A stretch of DNA of 62,694 bases from a virus. The notes below the pieces were generated by a model, which saw only the letters and a list, made by a program, of their open reading frames with translations, was not told the DNA's origin and made no database searches. The DNA lies in the IMG/VR virus record IMGVR_UViG_3300034167_000773, positions 1 to 62,694 of that record; one strand, 5' to 3'. The position numbers were made by a program, and so were the translations under genes. Shown here in pieces: positions 22,952-32,504 of this stretch. The number at the start of each line of letters is the position of its first letter. Positions within the stretch are counted from its first letter, which is position 1.

Positions 22952-25900
22952 ATGGAAGGAACAAATAGTTTTGAGAAAGGATTGCATAGGAGTAATAGTC
23001 CTCAAATGCAGCCAGAAGGCAGCTATGTAGATGCACTTAACTGGATCAGAAATGATAGTGGCAGATTAACTAATGAAGAAATTGAAGAAATAATACAACC
23101 TTTAACAGATGCTGTTTCTTATAAATATTTAGGTTCTTGTCCTGTACAAGATTCATTTATTATATTCTTTCAACAATTAGGTAATGATGGAAACTTATAT
23201 TCTGAGATAGGTATATTTAATAACAATAATCCAAATCAACCTTATACAAGAATATTTAATGATTTTTTTACCAATCCTGTTTATAGATTAAATTTTAATA
23301 ACTCTATTGATAGTGTTGCTAGAATAAATAATAAAGAAGAAATAGTTGTTTATTTTGTAGAAGAAGGTAATGTTCCAAGAAGATTTAATATTACAGAATT
23401 TGAAAATACAGGAAAATATTCTTCACTAGCTTATAATATTATAGATGACTGGAATTTACAATTAAATATTAAAATCCCACATGCAAATTTAATTGTTGAA
23501 GATGATGGAGGTAGTATTCCTTCAGGAACGTATTCTGTATGTTTAAGATATATAACAGATATAAATAATAAAACTACTTTTGGTATACCTAGTAGAATGA
23601 TTTATATTACTAATGATACAGGTAAAAGTATTACAGTTGATGGTTGTCCCCCTCAAACACAAACAGATAAAAAAATTAAAATACAGCCTATAAATATTGA
23701 TACTAATTATCCTTATATAGAACCTGTTATTATAACTTATGTAGGAATAACTAATGTATTAGTTATTAAAAGTTTAGGATTATATGTTAATGATGGTAGA
23801 CCTATTTACTTTCAAGATGAATCTCAATATAAAGAAAGTGTATCTCTTGAAGAAATAAATGAAAACCCTATATTTTATTCAAGTGCTAAATGCATAGAAC
23901 AAAAAGATAATATACTTATTATCTCTAATTTAACTGGAAAAAAATATGATAGAGATTTTCAAAAAATAGCTAATGATATAAAAGTTGTATGGTATTATGA
24001 TACAAGTTATACTGATCCAAATACAGGAAGATTTTATGTTAGTGATTACATAGATAAAACTAATAGTACAAATCAAGGAGGTTCTTTAGGTACTTCAGTT
24101 GGATATTATGATGATAATGGAGATGAAAATGGTGATAGTGATGATGATCTTTTTGGAGATGGTTTAAAAAATATGATTAGTAAAGCATATACTAGTTCTG
24201 CATATGAATTTCATTATAAAGATGGAATTGAAAAAAAAGGTTTTACTAGAGGAGAAGTATATTCATTTTCTATTACTCCTATTTATAAAGATGGAAGTTT
24301 AGGATTTGCATATCATGTTCCTGCTAAACCCTATACAACTACTAATGGAGAAACAACAACAGATGTTTTTGTATCATCAGAAAGTTATCCTGATTATTTA
24401 TTAAATGATTTAAATTTTCCTTACAACTCAACTGTTAGTGATGGTAAAATAAGACATCATAGAATGCCTGATTATAATAGTTCAGGTGATATGAAATGTT
24501 TAGATATTTCAAAAGGTGTATTAAAAATAAAATTTGAAAATATAGTTTTTTCACAAACACAAAAAAACTTAATTCAAGGATATATTATAGGATATCAACC
24601 TAGATCAAATAATGAAAATACTAGAATTATAGAACATGGTTGGGCAAAACCATATATAGCAAATGGTAATTTTAAAATGAATTCTTTTTTTAGTGGAAGT
24701 TGTTATAATCAATTTAATGATGGATCAACTATGTCATCAAATTTATTTGATACAGGATACATGTATTACTCTCCAGAAACAGAATTAGGTGTAGAGTTAA
24801 ACAGTTCATATAAAATGCAATTTTATGGTTGGGCAACAGAAAGAACTACAAATGGAAATAAACTTTTTAAGTTTATGGATTTTAACAGTGATTATAAAAA
24901 AATGAGAAATAGTAATTCTGGAGCATTTTTTGATCACTTTGAAACTATTGATGATCCTAATGTTGGTGCATATACATTAAATGATATTAAATATACAATT
25001 AAAATTGATGCAATTGGAGAAGGTAATAAAACTATTTTAGGAAAATATAGAATAGAATTTAGTAAAGTTTATTATCATATTGAATCTGAAAGTAATAATC
25101 AAATATTTTTAAGTTTATCTTGGCCAATTTATTACATTGATAATATTCTTGGTTTTGATTATCAACTTAGAAATCAACCTGATGCAGGTAATGCAAGACA
25201 AATAATGAATTTAAATATTGCTAAAAATCAATATTTACCTTTATTTAGAATTGTAAATGATATAGATTTTCAATATGGTCAACTTCAAAATGCTGAATAT
25301 ATACCTTCTGAAATAATATATGATGTAAATCAAACTACAATTTTAGATGTTGAAGGAGATACATTTTTAACTAAATATTTTCATCACAATCTTGATGGTT
25401 ATAGAAATAGTTTTACAGGAAGTGGGTATGATAGTAATAGTGATGTTTATAATTTTGAATATATAGCTGGAATATGGTATGAATCAAAAAATAATTATGC
25501 TTTAAGACATTATGATGAATTAAATAATGAACTTCCTTATTATCCTAAACTTGATGTATTAAATAATATAAATACTCCAAAAGGAATAGTTAATTATGAA
25601 TGGTATAAAAGAGGTTTTGGATATAATAAACAATACTCTGCATCTAATAATTTTAAAGAACAATTTGCTAAACCTTTATTTTTTAATGAAATAACAAACT
25701 ACTCAAATAGAAGTATATATTCTAAACAATCATTTGAAAATGAGTTAATAGATCAATATAGAAATTTTCCTGCTTTACAATATCATGATATTCCTAAACA
25801 TAGAGGAGTAATTACAGATACATTTGTATTTAATAATAACTTCTTTCATCATACAGAATATGGATTATGGTTATCTTACTTTAATCCTAATACTGTACAA

Positions 25901-26842
25901 TCTACAACTCAAGGAGATGTAGTACTTGGTAATGCTGGAATCTTTAAAATACCATCTAAACTTATTCTTGATATTAAAGGAGGTTATATGGGAACTATGG
26001 ATAAAAGTGGAACTAATACTCCATTTGGTAGAGTATTCTTAGATCATAAACAAGGTAAGATATTTTTATTTGCTGGAGAAAGTCCTGTAGAAATATCAGA
26101 TTTAGGTCTATTCTCATTTTTTAGAGACTTTGTAAATACTACTGATAAGTATACAATGGGATATGATTGGGCTAATAAAAGATTATTGATTAATAATATT
26201 ACTCAAGAAAAAGCTATCTCTTATTATCCTAAAACTGAAACTTGGACATCATTACATGTTTTTTCTCCAGTAGAATATTTTACTACTAATGGATATTCTT
26301 ATGCTTATAATAATAATGAATTCTTTAATCTTAATAATTTAAATGGTCTTAGAAAAGATTCTTATATAACATTTGTAGAAAATACTCAACCTGATGCTTT
26401 TAAAAGATTTGATAGAATAGAAATGAATACTATGTCAGGTGGTAATGCTGGAGTAAATTTTCCAGGGTTTGTAGAACCTAATAGTTATATTTTTAATGAT
26501 GAATCTTTTAGTAAAATTCATTGTTGGACAGATAGACAAAATACTACTGATTTAACATTTGCATATGAACCTAATCATGATTATAACAATAACTTTTTAA
26601 ATAGTTATAATCCTTCTTTAGTACCTGCTAATTATTATAAAAGTTCTTTTCATGCTGAATTTCCATTAGATGCAGTAGTAAATCCTTATGCTAATATTTT
26701 TGATAATAACAACTTAAATATTAATGCAGACTTTAGAGCACACATGAAAGGTAAGTTTTTGTACACTAAGCTTTCGTATAATGGTACTAATCCTTTAGTT
26801 TTAAATTACATTAAAACATTCTTTAAACCTACTGTTGCATAA
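22952..26842 (+). CDS. tail stabilisation / muzzle-type protein
   Basis: The 1296-residue protein begins GTNSFEKGLHRSNSPQMQPE and YVDALNWIRNDSGRLTNEEI, the conserved start of the large tail proteins of crAss-like phages compared with P22 gp10 and called the muzzle in structural work. It is Asn-, Tyr- and Ser-rich and beta-type throughout, with repeated WYDTS/YYDDNGDENGDSDDD-like acidic loops. It should close the tail tip and control release of DNA and cargo. Its stop overlaps the next ATG by one base (TAATG). Confidence 0.8.
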   Translation: MEGTNSFEKGLHRSNSPQMQPEGSYVDALNWIRNDSGRLTNEEIEEIIQPLTDAVSYKYLGSCPVQDSFIIFFQQLGNDGNLYSEIGIFNNNNPNQPYTRIFNDFFTNPVYRLNFNNSIDSVARINNKEEIVVYFVEEGNVPRRFNITEFENTGKYSSLAYNIIDDWNLQLNIKIPHANLIVEDDGGSIPSGTYSVCLRYITDINNKTTFGIPSRMIYITNDTGKSITVDGCPPQTQTDKKIKIQPINIDTNYPYIEPVIITYVGITNVLVIKSLGLYVNDGRPIYFQDESQYKESVSLEEINENPIFYSSAKCIEQKDNILIISNLTGKKYDRDFQKIANDIKVVWYYDTSYTDPNTGRFYVSDYIDKTNSTNQGGSLGTSVGYYDDNGDENGDSDDDLFGDGLKNMISKAYTSSAYEFHYKDGIEKKGFTRGEVYSFSITPIYKDGSLGFAYHVPAKPYTTTNGETTTDVFVSSESYPDYLLNDLNFPYNSTVSDGKIRHHRMPDYNSSGDMKCLDISKGVLKIKFENIVFSQTQKNLIQGYIIGYQPRSNNENTRIIEHGWAKPYIANGNFKMNSFFSGSCYNQFNDGSTMSSNLFDTGYMYYSPETELGVELNSSYKMQFYGWATERTTNGNKLFKFMDFNSDYKKMRNSNSGAFFDHFETIDDPNVGAYTLNDIKYTIKIDAIGEGNKTILGKYRIEFSKVYYHIESESNNQIFLSLSWPIYYIDNILGFDYQLRNQPDAGNARQIMNLNIAKNQYLPLFRIVNDIDFQYGQLQNAEYIPSEIIYDVNQTTILDVEGDTFLTKYFHHNLDGYRNSFTGSGYDSNSDVYNFEYIAGIWYESKNNYALRHYDELNNELPYYPKLDVLNNINTPKGIVNYEWYKRGFGYNKQYSASNNFKEQFAKPLFFNEITNYSNRSIYSKQSFENELIDQYRNFPALQYHDIPKHRGVITDTFVFNNNFFHHTEYGLWLSYFNPNTVQSTTQGDVVLGNAGIFKIPSKLILDIKGGYMGTMDKSGTNTPFGRVFLDHKQGKIFLFAGESPVEISDLGLFSFFRDFVNTTDKYTMGYDWANKRLLINNITQEKAISYYPKTETWTSLHVFSPVEYFTTNGYSYAYNNNEFFNLNNLNGLRKDSYITFVENTQPDAFKRFDRIEMNTMSGGNAGVNFPGFVEPNSYIFNDESFSKIHCWTDRQNTTDLTFAYEPNHDYNNNFLNSYNPSLVPANYYKSSFHAEFPLDAVVNPYANIFDNNNLNINADFRAHMKGKFLYTKLSYNGTNPLVLNYIKTFFKPTVA

Positions 26843-29088
26843 TGAAAAATAAGTATAATAAAAGAAAATACAAACTACAAGCAGGAGTTCAACAAATCCA
26901 AATGGATACTCCTGATTATGGTAAAGCTTATGAAATTCAAGCTGAACAATCTGCTGCAAATAAAGGTATATCTCAAGTGGCACAACAATTTTCAGGATCA
27001 TTTGCTCCTGTAGGACAAGTAGGTGGAATGGCTGCAGATGTTATTAGAAGTAGATCTAAAAATAAAAAAACAGGAGCTACTGTAGGAGGTGCTGTTGAAA
27101 TGGGAACTTCTGGTGCTGCATTAGGTATGCAATTAGGAGGTCCTTGGGGAGCTGCTGCAGGAGCTGTAGTAGGTGGAGTTTATGGTGGTATTAAAGGAGC
27201 TAAAAATTATGAAAAAGTTAAATCTGCTGCTCAAGAAGAAGAAAGAAAAGTTGAAGTAGCAAACTTTAATAAACAATTTGTTGAAGGTAATAGTACTGAT
27301 GCTCAAGCAACATTAGCTAAAAGAGGTAAATATAAAGTTAAAACTAAACAACCACGTTTAATTGAGACTGAAGGTAGAGAACCTATCTTCTCTCCTAAAA
27401 AGAAAGATGGTAGTAGAGATCTTCTTTATTACAATCCTAATGATCCTACTCATGAAGAAGGTGGAGTAAAAGCTGTAGTTATGCCTAAAAAGAAATATAC
27501 TAATGGTACAGGAGATTTACAAATTTCTCCTAATAATGCAAATACTTTTAATAGTATAGCTACTGGTACTGCAAAACCTTATACTAGAAAACCAAATGAT
27601 CCAATAGTTTTTGGACAAGAACCAGGAAGTTTTGGAAATAAAATGGGACAAGTATTAGCTCTTGGTAAACAAACTATGCCAGGACAAGGATATCAATTTA
27701 CTCCATCTGAAACTGCTAAGCAGACTGCAATTAGTTATGCTACAGGAGCAAGTATGGGTAAGCTTATGTCTCCTGTATTAAAGAATGCTAAACCTGTAAT
27801 GAATAAAGGAGCAAATCTTATGACTACTTTTATGGATACAACTCCATATGTAGAAAAATTAGGATTTAAGAAAAATGGTACTTCAAAAGTTCAAGCTTTT
27901 AAAAATAAATATAATAATGGTACTAATAGTTTAATGCCTAAAAGAAGTAAAGAATCTTTAGTAGGTTCTGGTATAATGGCTGTAGGTGCTAAACAAATTA
28001 AAGTCAATGATCTTAATAATACTGCATTTTCTCAGAACCTTTCTAATACTCCTCCTGCCAATGCTGCTAATGCATTTATTCAGCCACAAGCAGGGATTAA
28101 CCAAGTTGCCAGGCAGATTCCGCAAGAAAGAAGGAAAGAAACTAAAAGGACTATCAGGTCTCACAAAAAAGTAAATCCAGATCTTAATAAAATAGTAGAT
28201 CCTCCTACTACTTATGATATGATGGAACGTCCTCCATTAAGTAGAGTTAATAAAGATACTTTATATGAGGCAAAACTTCCTAAACCAACAAATACTTATA
28301 ATACTAAAAATAATTTTAAAAATGGTGGTAAGTATATAAAGGTTTATAAAGAAGGTACTGATGGTACAGAATCTGGAGCTACTTATAAGCATACTAAAAC
28401 TTTTAAAAGTAAACCAGCTTATCAAGCAGCATTACAGGCACATGATGATAGTTTAAATCTATATTCTCAATCTAGATACTTTACTGATAAAGTAAAAGGT
28501 AGTGGACTTTATAACTCTACTGTAGAAAATCCAGAAGTTAAGAATATTACTAGAAGTGGATTAGGTAGAGCACCAAGTCCATTAAAAGCATATGGTTCTC
28601 CTAATGATGCCTCAGAAGAAATTATGACAGTTGCAGGAATGAATCCTATGAGAAAAGATCTTTACTCTAGAAAAGAAAGTCAATATAAATCTTTTAAAGA
28701 ACATAAAGAAGCTGAAGCTTCTGGACAACCTCATGGTACACATGAAGGGTATGAGATTAATATGTATAAGCATCCTGAGATGGCTTTAAATTATGTACCT
28801 GATACAGCAAAAACTATTGAACCTAGAAGGGCTAAATTTAAAACTTCTAGTGATAATAGTACTACAACTAGAACTCCTGTTAGACAAATTCAAACTCCTA
28901 CAAAAGAGACTATTGTAGATACTAGTAAAATTAAAACAACTCCTGTAGTTGCTACAAAATCTACTGCAACAAGAGGAAAATTTGTTGGTAGAGAAAAAAC
29001 TTTACTTGATAAAGCAGGTGAGTTTCTTAATAAAGTAGGTTCCTCAAAAAGAATGTCTAATGGTAAATCAGTAAGAGTATTTAAATAA
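26842..29088 (+). CDS. predicted cargo protein with glycine-zipper membrane segment
   Basis: A 748-residue, Lys/Asn-rich protein. Residues about 89-120 (GAALGMQLGGPWGAAAGAVV and following) form a Gly/Ala-zipper helix of the kind found in membrane-inserting phage ejection proteins. The rest is low in hydrophobic core, with motifs YKLQAG, YTNGTG, YNNGTN, FKNGGKY and VYKEGT shared with the neighbouring proteins. The start overlaps the tail-gate stop (TAATG). A role as virion cargo that passes into the host envelope is inferred. Confidence 0.7.
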   Translation: MKNKYNKRKYKLQAGVQQIQMDTPDYGKAYEIQAEQSAANKGISQVAQQFSGSFAPVGQVGGMAADVIRSRSKNKKTGATVGGAVEMGTSGAALGMQLGGPWGAAAGAVVGGVYGGIKGAKNYEKVKSAAQEEERKVEVANFNKQFVEGNSTDAQATLAKRGKYKVKTKQPRLIETEGREPIFSPKKKDGSRDLLYYNPNDPTHEEGGVKAVVMPKKKYTNGTGDLQISPNNANTFNSIATGTAKPYTRKPNDPIVFGQEPGSFGNKMGQVLALGKQTMPGQGYQFTPSETAKQTAISYATGASMGKLMSPVLKNAKPVMNKGANLMTTFMDTTPYVEKLGFKKNGTSKVQAFKNKYNNGTNSLMPKRSKESLVGSGIMAVGAKQIKVNDLNNTAFSQNLSNTPPANAANAFIQPQAGINQVARQIPQERRKETKRTIRSHKKVNPDLNKIVDPPTTYDMMERPPLSRVNKDTLYEAKLPKPTNTYNTKNNFKNGGKYIKVYKEGTDGTESGATYKHTKTFKSKPAYQAALQAHDDSLNLYSQSRYFTDKVKGSGLYNSTVENPEVKNITRSGLGRAPSPLKAYGSPNDASEEIMTVAGMNPMRKDLYSRKESQYKSFKEHKEAEASGQPHGTHEGYEINMYKHPEMALNYVPDTAKTIEPRRAKFKTSSDNSTTTRTPVRQIQTPTKETIVDTSKIKTTPVVATKSTATRGKFVGREKTLLDKAGEFLNKVGSSKRMSNGKSVRVFK

Positions 29089-29089
29089 T

Positions 29090-30895
29090 ATGATGAAAAT
29101 ACCAGTAAATAAAACAGGATATTTAAAAGGAGCTAAGACTGCTAAAAATCCAGTCAACATTATTCCTTCTAGCCTTATTACTACACAAGGTATGGCATTT
29201 CCTATTAAGGCTAATGGTAAAACTCTGTATCCTAATACTGGTCAATATAAGTTTCCTACACCTAATGTAGTTGAGACTCCTCTTAAGAAAAAAGGTACTG
29301 ATGAATTAGTACCTAATAAAATGAGTAAAACATCTCTTTCTAAAGCTCAAGAAATTGCATATCAAAGATGGATGAAGTTTAAAGGCTATAATGAGTCTGA
29401 TGATTATGACATGAGAGATTACTGGAAAAATGAAGGATTTAAAAATCTTGGCTCTCCAAAAGGAGGAGACCATTTTCCTGATACTTATAAAAGACTTGCC
29501 CCGTTCTCAGAAGGAGATAATTATCCCACTCTTTCTGATGAAAGTAATAGAGCTTCTAAGTTTGATAAAAGAGGTCAAGGTACTTGGACTAAAGAAGGTA
29601 AATATGTAAATTATCAAGAAGGAACTGAGGGACTTAATGCTATGTCATATGCTAAGTTTCCAAATAGAATTAAAGATAAAAAAAGAAGAGATACTCAAAT
29701 AGCAGATATATATAATGCTACTTTAGATGATCATAAAGGAGATACTACTAATGCTAAAAGAGCATTTAAAAGTTTTTTTACACATTATGGCTCTGAAAGA
29801 TTTGATAATATAAAACCCCTTGAAGGGTATTATGGATTTGATAAAAAAGATTATGAAGATTCAACTTTAGATAGTCTTGGTAAAAATTGGCATAAACAAA
29901 TAAGAGCACCTAAAAAACAACAAGGAACTAAGAATGCTAAAGTAGAACCTAAAAGAGAACCAGAATTTGGTGCTGGATTATTTGGTAACTTATTTGGAAA
30001 AGCAGGAAATCCTGTAGCTGATAAAAAAGAAAATGTAAAAAGAAGACAAGAATTTGAAACTGCTACAAAAAGAGGATTATCTTCTGAAGGGCTAGGAGAT
30101 CTTGCTATGGGACTTAGTGGAGAAGCTATAGCTGGTGCTGCTACCAAAGTAGGAGGCAAATTATATAAAGCTGCTTCTCCTTATATTAAAAAAGCAGGAA
30201 AATATCTTACAACAAAAACTCCTTTAAAAGATGTATATAAATTAAATCCTTGGGCTTATAAAGGTAAAGAAGGAATGATGTATAGAGGACTTGGTAAAGA
30301 AGGAATGGAAGATGCTGTTGAATCAGGTTTATTTAGAGCTAAACAAGATGTAATTCCTGAATATTACCCAGGTAGCAAATTGCGAATGAATAAAAGTTTT
30401 TCTAATCCATATTTTACACCTAAATTTAAAACAGCTGCAACATATGGTGATAATTATTTAGCTGAAGTTCCTAGAAATGTTGCTAATTGGAGACAAAGAT
30501 ACAAACGTACAAATTGGAGTCAAGTTGCTGATAAACCTATACCAATTAAAGAAGGTAAAATATTAGAAAAACATTGGTTAAAAGGATATAAACCTTTGCA
30601 ATTTAAAAATGGTTCTAAAGGAGTATCACTAGCTTTTAGTAGAGGAGAAAAAGATCCTAAAGGTGGACTTACTCAAAAAGGTGTAGACAAATATAATAGA
30701 GCTACAGGAGGTAATTTAAAAATGGCTGTTACTACACCACCATCTAAACTTAAAGCAGATAGTAAAGCAGCTAATAGAAGAAAGAGTTTTTGTAGTCGAA
30801 TGAAAGGTATGAAATCTAAATTAACTTCTGCTAAAACAGCAAATGATCCTAATAGCAGAATTAATAAAAGCTTAAGGAAATGGAATTGCAATTAA
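29090..30895 (+). CDS. predicted cargo protein with ADP-ribosyltransferase-like C-terminal region
   Basis: A 601-residue basic protein. The N-terminal two thirds resemble the neighbouring cargo-type proteins (YVNYQEGTEGLNAM motif). Near residue 398 begins MYRGLGKEGMEDAVESGLFR, then NPYFTPKFKTAATYGDNYLA and EVPRN. The order YRG, a Phe/Thr-rich strand, an Ala-Tyr-Gly helix and a Glu-Val-Pro strand recalls ADP-ribosyltransferase-type toxins, including those injected by phages such as T4. Candidate residues are Arg 399, Ser 438 and Glu 459. The fold match is tentative. Lysine- and cysteine-containing tail follows. Confidence 0.6.
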   Translation: MMKIPVNKTGYLKGAKTAKNPVNIIPSSLITTQGMAFPIKANGKTLYPNTGQYKFPTPNVVETPLKKKGTDELVPNKMSKTSLSKAQEIAYQRWMKFKGYNESDDYDMRDYWKNEGFKNLGSPKGGDHFPDTYKRLAPFSEGDNYPTLSDESNRASKFDKRGQGTWTKEGKYVNYQEGTEGLNAMSYAKFPNRIKDKKRRDTQIADIYNATLDDHKGDTTNAKRAFKSFFTHYGSERFDNIKPLEGYYGFDKKDYEDSTLDSLGKNWHKQIRAPKKQQGTKNAKVEPKREPEFGAGLFGNLFGKAGNPVADKKENVKRRQEFETATKRGLSSEGLGDLAMGLSGEAIAGAATKVGGKLYKAASPYIKKAGKYLTTKTPLKDVYKLNPWAYKGKEGMMYRGLGKEGMEDAVESGLFRAKQDVIPEYYPGSKLRMNKSFSNPYFTPKFKTAATYGDNYLAEVPRNVANWRQRYKRTNWSQVADKPIPIKEGKILEKHWLKGYKPLQFKNGSKGVSLAFSRGEKDPKGGLTQKGVDKYNRATGGNLKMAVTTPPSKLKADSKAANRRKSFCSRMKGMKSKLTSAKTANDPNSRINKSLRKWNCN

Positions 30896-30922
30896 AAAAT
30901 TGTTAAAACGTAAAATAATATT

Positions 30923-31858
30923 ATGAAATTTAAAATGGGCGGTTCTGGTATACACATTAAGCCAGAGAATAAAGGAAAGTTTACAGCTACTAAAAAAGCT
31001 ACTGGTAAAAGTACAGAAGAATTAACTCATAGTAAAAATCCTGTTACTAAAAAAAGAGCAATCTTTGCACAAAATGCTGCTAAATGGAAACATGATGAAG
31101 GTACTAAAAAATTAGCTACTGCTGATAGTACAGCATATTATGGAAAACAAATGGAAAAGTTTATGAAAAAGCGTTCTAATGTTTCTATTGATAAGGCTCC
31201 TCCATATGATCAAAAAGTAAATAAAGCTATGTCAAATATGTATAGACAAACTAAAAAAGGTAAACCAGGCTATGATGCTAATGGTCATCCTGTTATAATG
31301 AAAATGAAAATGGGTACTAAAAATGTTAACTCTTTTCCAGATCTAAATAAGGATGGAGAAATTACTAAAGCTGATATTCTTAAAGGCAGAGGTGTAATTA
31401 AAAAGACTGGTACCAAGTCTATGAAAGTAGATGAAAAAATGTGTGGTTCTAAAGGTATGAAATATCAAAATGGAGGAAAAGATCTTGGAAAAGAACTTAT
31501 GTCAAGAGCTCAATGGAGTAAGATTACTCCAAAGCCAAATCCAGATAAACCAACTTCTAAACTAACTGTAATTAATAAATCTCCTGGTAATCCAAATGAA
31601 AAAGGTTCTTTTGTAAATACAGTAATAACTAAAGCAAAAGAAAATCAAAAACAAAATTCTACTAAAAAATTTAAAGAAGGAACTAAGAGCATTAAGTTTA
31701 AAAAACCTATGATGAAGAGAGCTGATGGTTCTACTTCTCAAAGAGGTTTGTGGGATAATTTGAGAAGCAAAGCAGCTGAAAATAAAAAAACTGGTGCTAA
31801 ACCTAAAGCTCCTACTAAAGCAATGTTATCTCAAGAAAAAAAGATTAACTCCAAATAA
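30923..31858 (+). CDS. predicted cargo protein with EF-hand-like loop
   Basis: A 311-residue, very Lys-rich protein. Residues 140-151 (DLNKDGEITKAD) match a canonical EF-hand or dockerin calcium loop with ligands at positions 1, 3, 5 and 12, Gly at 6 and Ile at 8; I see only one such loop. The motifs MKYQNGGK and KFKEGTKSIKF link it to the other cargo-type proteins. A CGTAAA variant of the putative promoter and an A+T-rich leader lie upstream. A structural or injected role is inferred. Confidence 0.65.
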   Translation: MKFKMGGSGIHIKPENKGKFTATKKATGKSTEELTHSKNPVTKKRAIFAQNAAKWKHDEGTKKLATADSTAYYGKQMEKFMKKRSNVSIDKAPPYDQKVNKAMSNMYRQTKKGKPGYDANGHPVIMKMKMGTKNVNSFPDLNKDGEITKADILKGRGVIKKTGTKSMKVDEKMCGSKGMKYQNGGKDLGKELMSRAQWSKITPKPNPDKPTSKLTVINKSPGNPNEKGSFVNTVITKAKENQKQNSTKKFKEGTKSIKFKKPMMKRADGSTSQRGLWDNLRSKAAENKKTGAKPKAPTKAMLSQEKKINSK

Positions 31859-31860
31859 TA

Positions 31861-32484
31861 ATGATATTAGATATTAGTATAGAATTTAAACAAAGGTATT
31901 TTTCTAAAAAAGAAAAAGGAGGAGTTATTTATAAGATCACAAATCTTATAAATAATGATTTTTATATTGGAAGTACTAATAACCTTGTTAAAAGATACTA
32001 TACTCATATTAATCATATTAGAACTAATAGAAATACTTGTATAAAATTAATTAGAGCTGTTAATAAGTATGGTGAAAATAATTTTAAATTTGAAATTTTA
32101 ATTGTTTGTCCTCAAGAATATATTTTAAAAGCTGAACAATGGTTTATAGATAAACTTAAACCTAAATATAATATTGCTAAAATAGCTGGTAGTAATTTAG
32201 GAATTAAAAGAACTGTTGAATGTAAACTTCAAAGATCTATTCTTCAAAAACAAAAATGGCAAGATGTAGAATATAGAGAAAGCCATTTAAAAACATTATC
32301 TAAAAATTGGAAAAGTGGGTCTTCTCATTGCATGGCTAAACTAACAGAAGATAAAGTAATTAATATCAAAAAACTTTTAGCAGATGGAATTACTGTTAAA
32401 AAAGTTTCAGAAATATTAGAAGTTAGTTATCATTCTGTAAAAGATATAAAAAGAAATAAAACTTGGAAAAATGTTATTATATAA
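31861..32484 (+). CDS. GIY-YIG homing endonuclease
   Basis: The 207-residue protein has the GIY-YIG nuclease domain: GVIYK (residues 21-25), DFYIGST (33-39), catalytic Arg 45, and Glu 92 in AEQWFIDKLKPKYN. The C-terminus carries a DNA-binding helix-turn-helix common to such enzymes (AKLTEDKVINIKKLLADG, then VSEILEVSYHSVKDIKRNKT). It starts 3 nt after one cargo gene and ends shortly before another, so it is a free-standing mobile gene inserted between virion genes without breaking either. Confidence 0.9.
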   Translation: MILDISIEFKQRYFSKKEKGGVIYKITNLINNDFYIGSTNNLVKRYYTHINHIRTNRNTCIKLIRAVNKYGENNFKFEILIVCPQEYILKAEQWFIDKLKPKYNIAKIAGSNLGIKRTVECKLQRSILQKQKWQDVEYRESHLKTLSKNWKSGSSHCMAKLTEDKVINIKKLLADGITVKKVSEILEVSYHSVKDIKRNKTWKNVII

Positions 32485-32504
32485 ATTAAATCTAGTAAGT
32501 AATT

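Noticed and set aside
29851-30159. Antisense hydrophobic frame within a cargo gene
   Set aside because: It is an artefact of the A/Lys-rich coding strand; many similar antisense frames occur opposite low-complexity Lys/Gly-rich genes.
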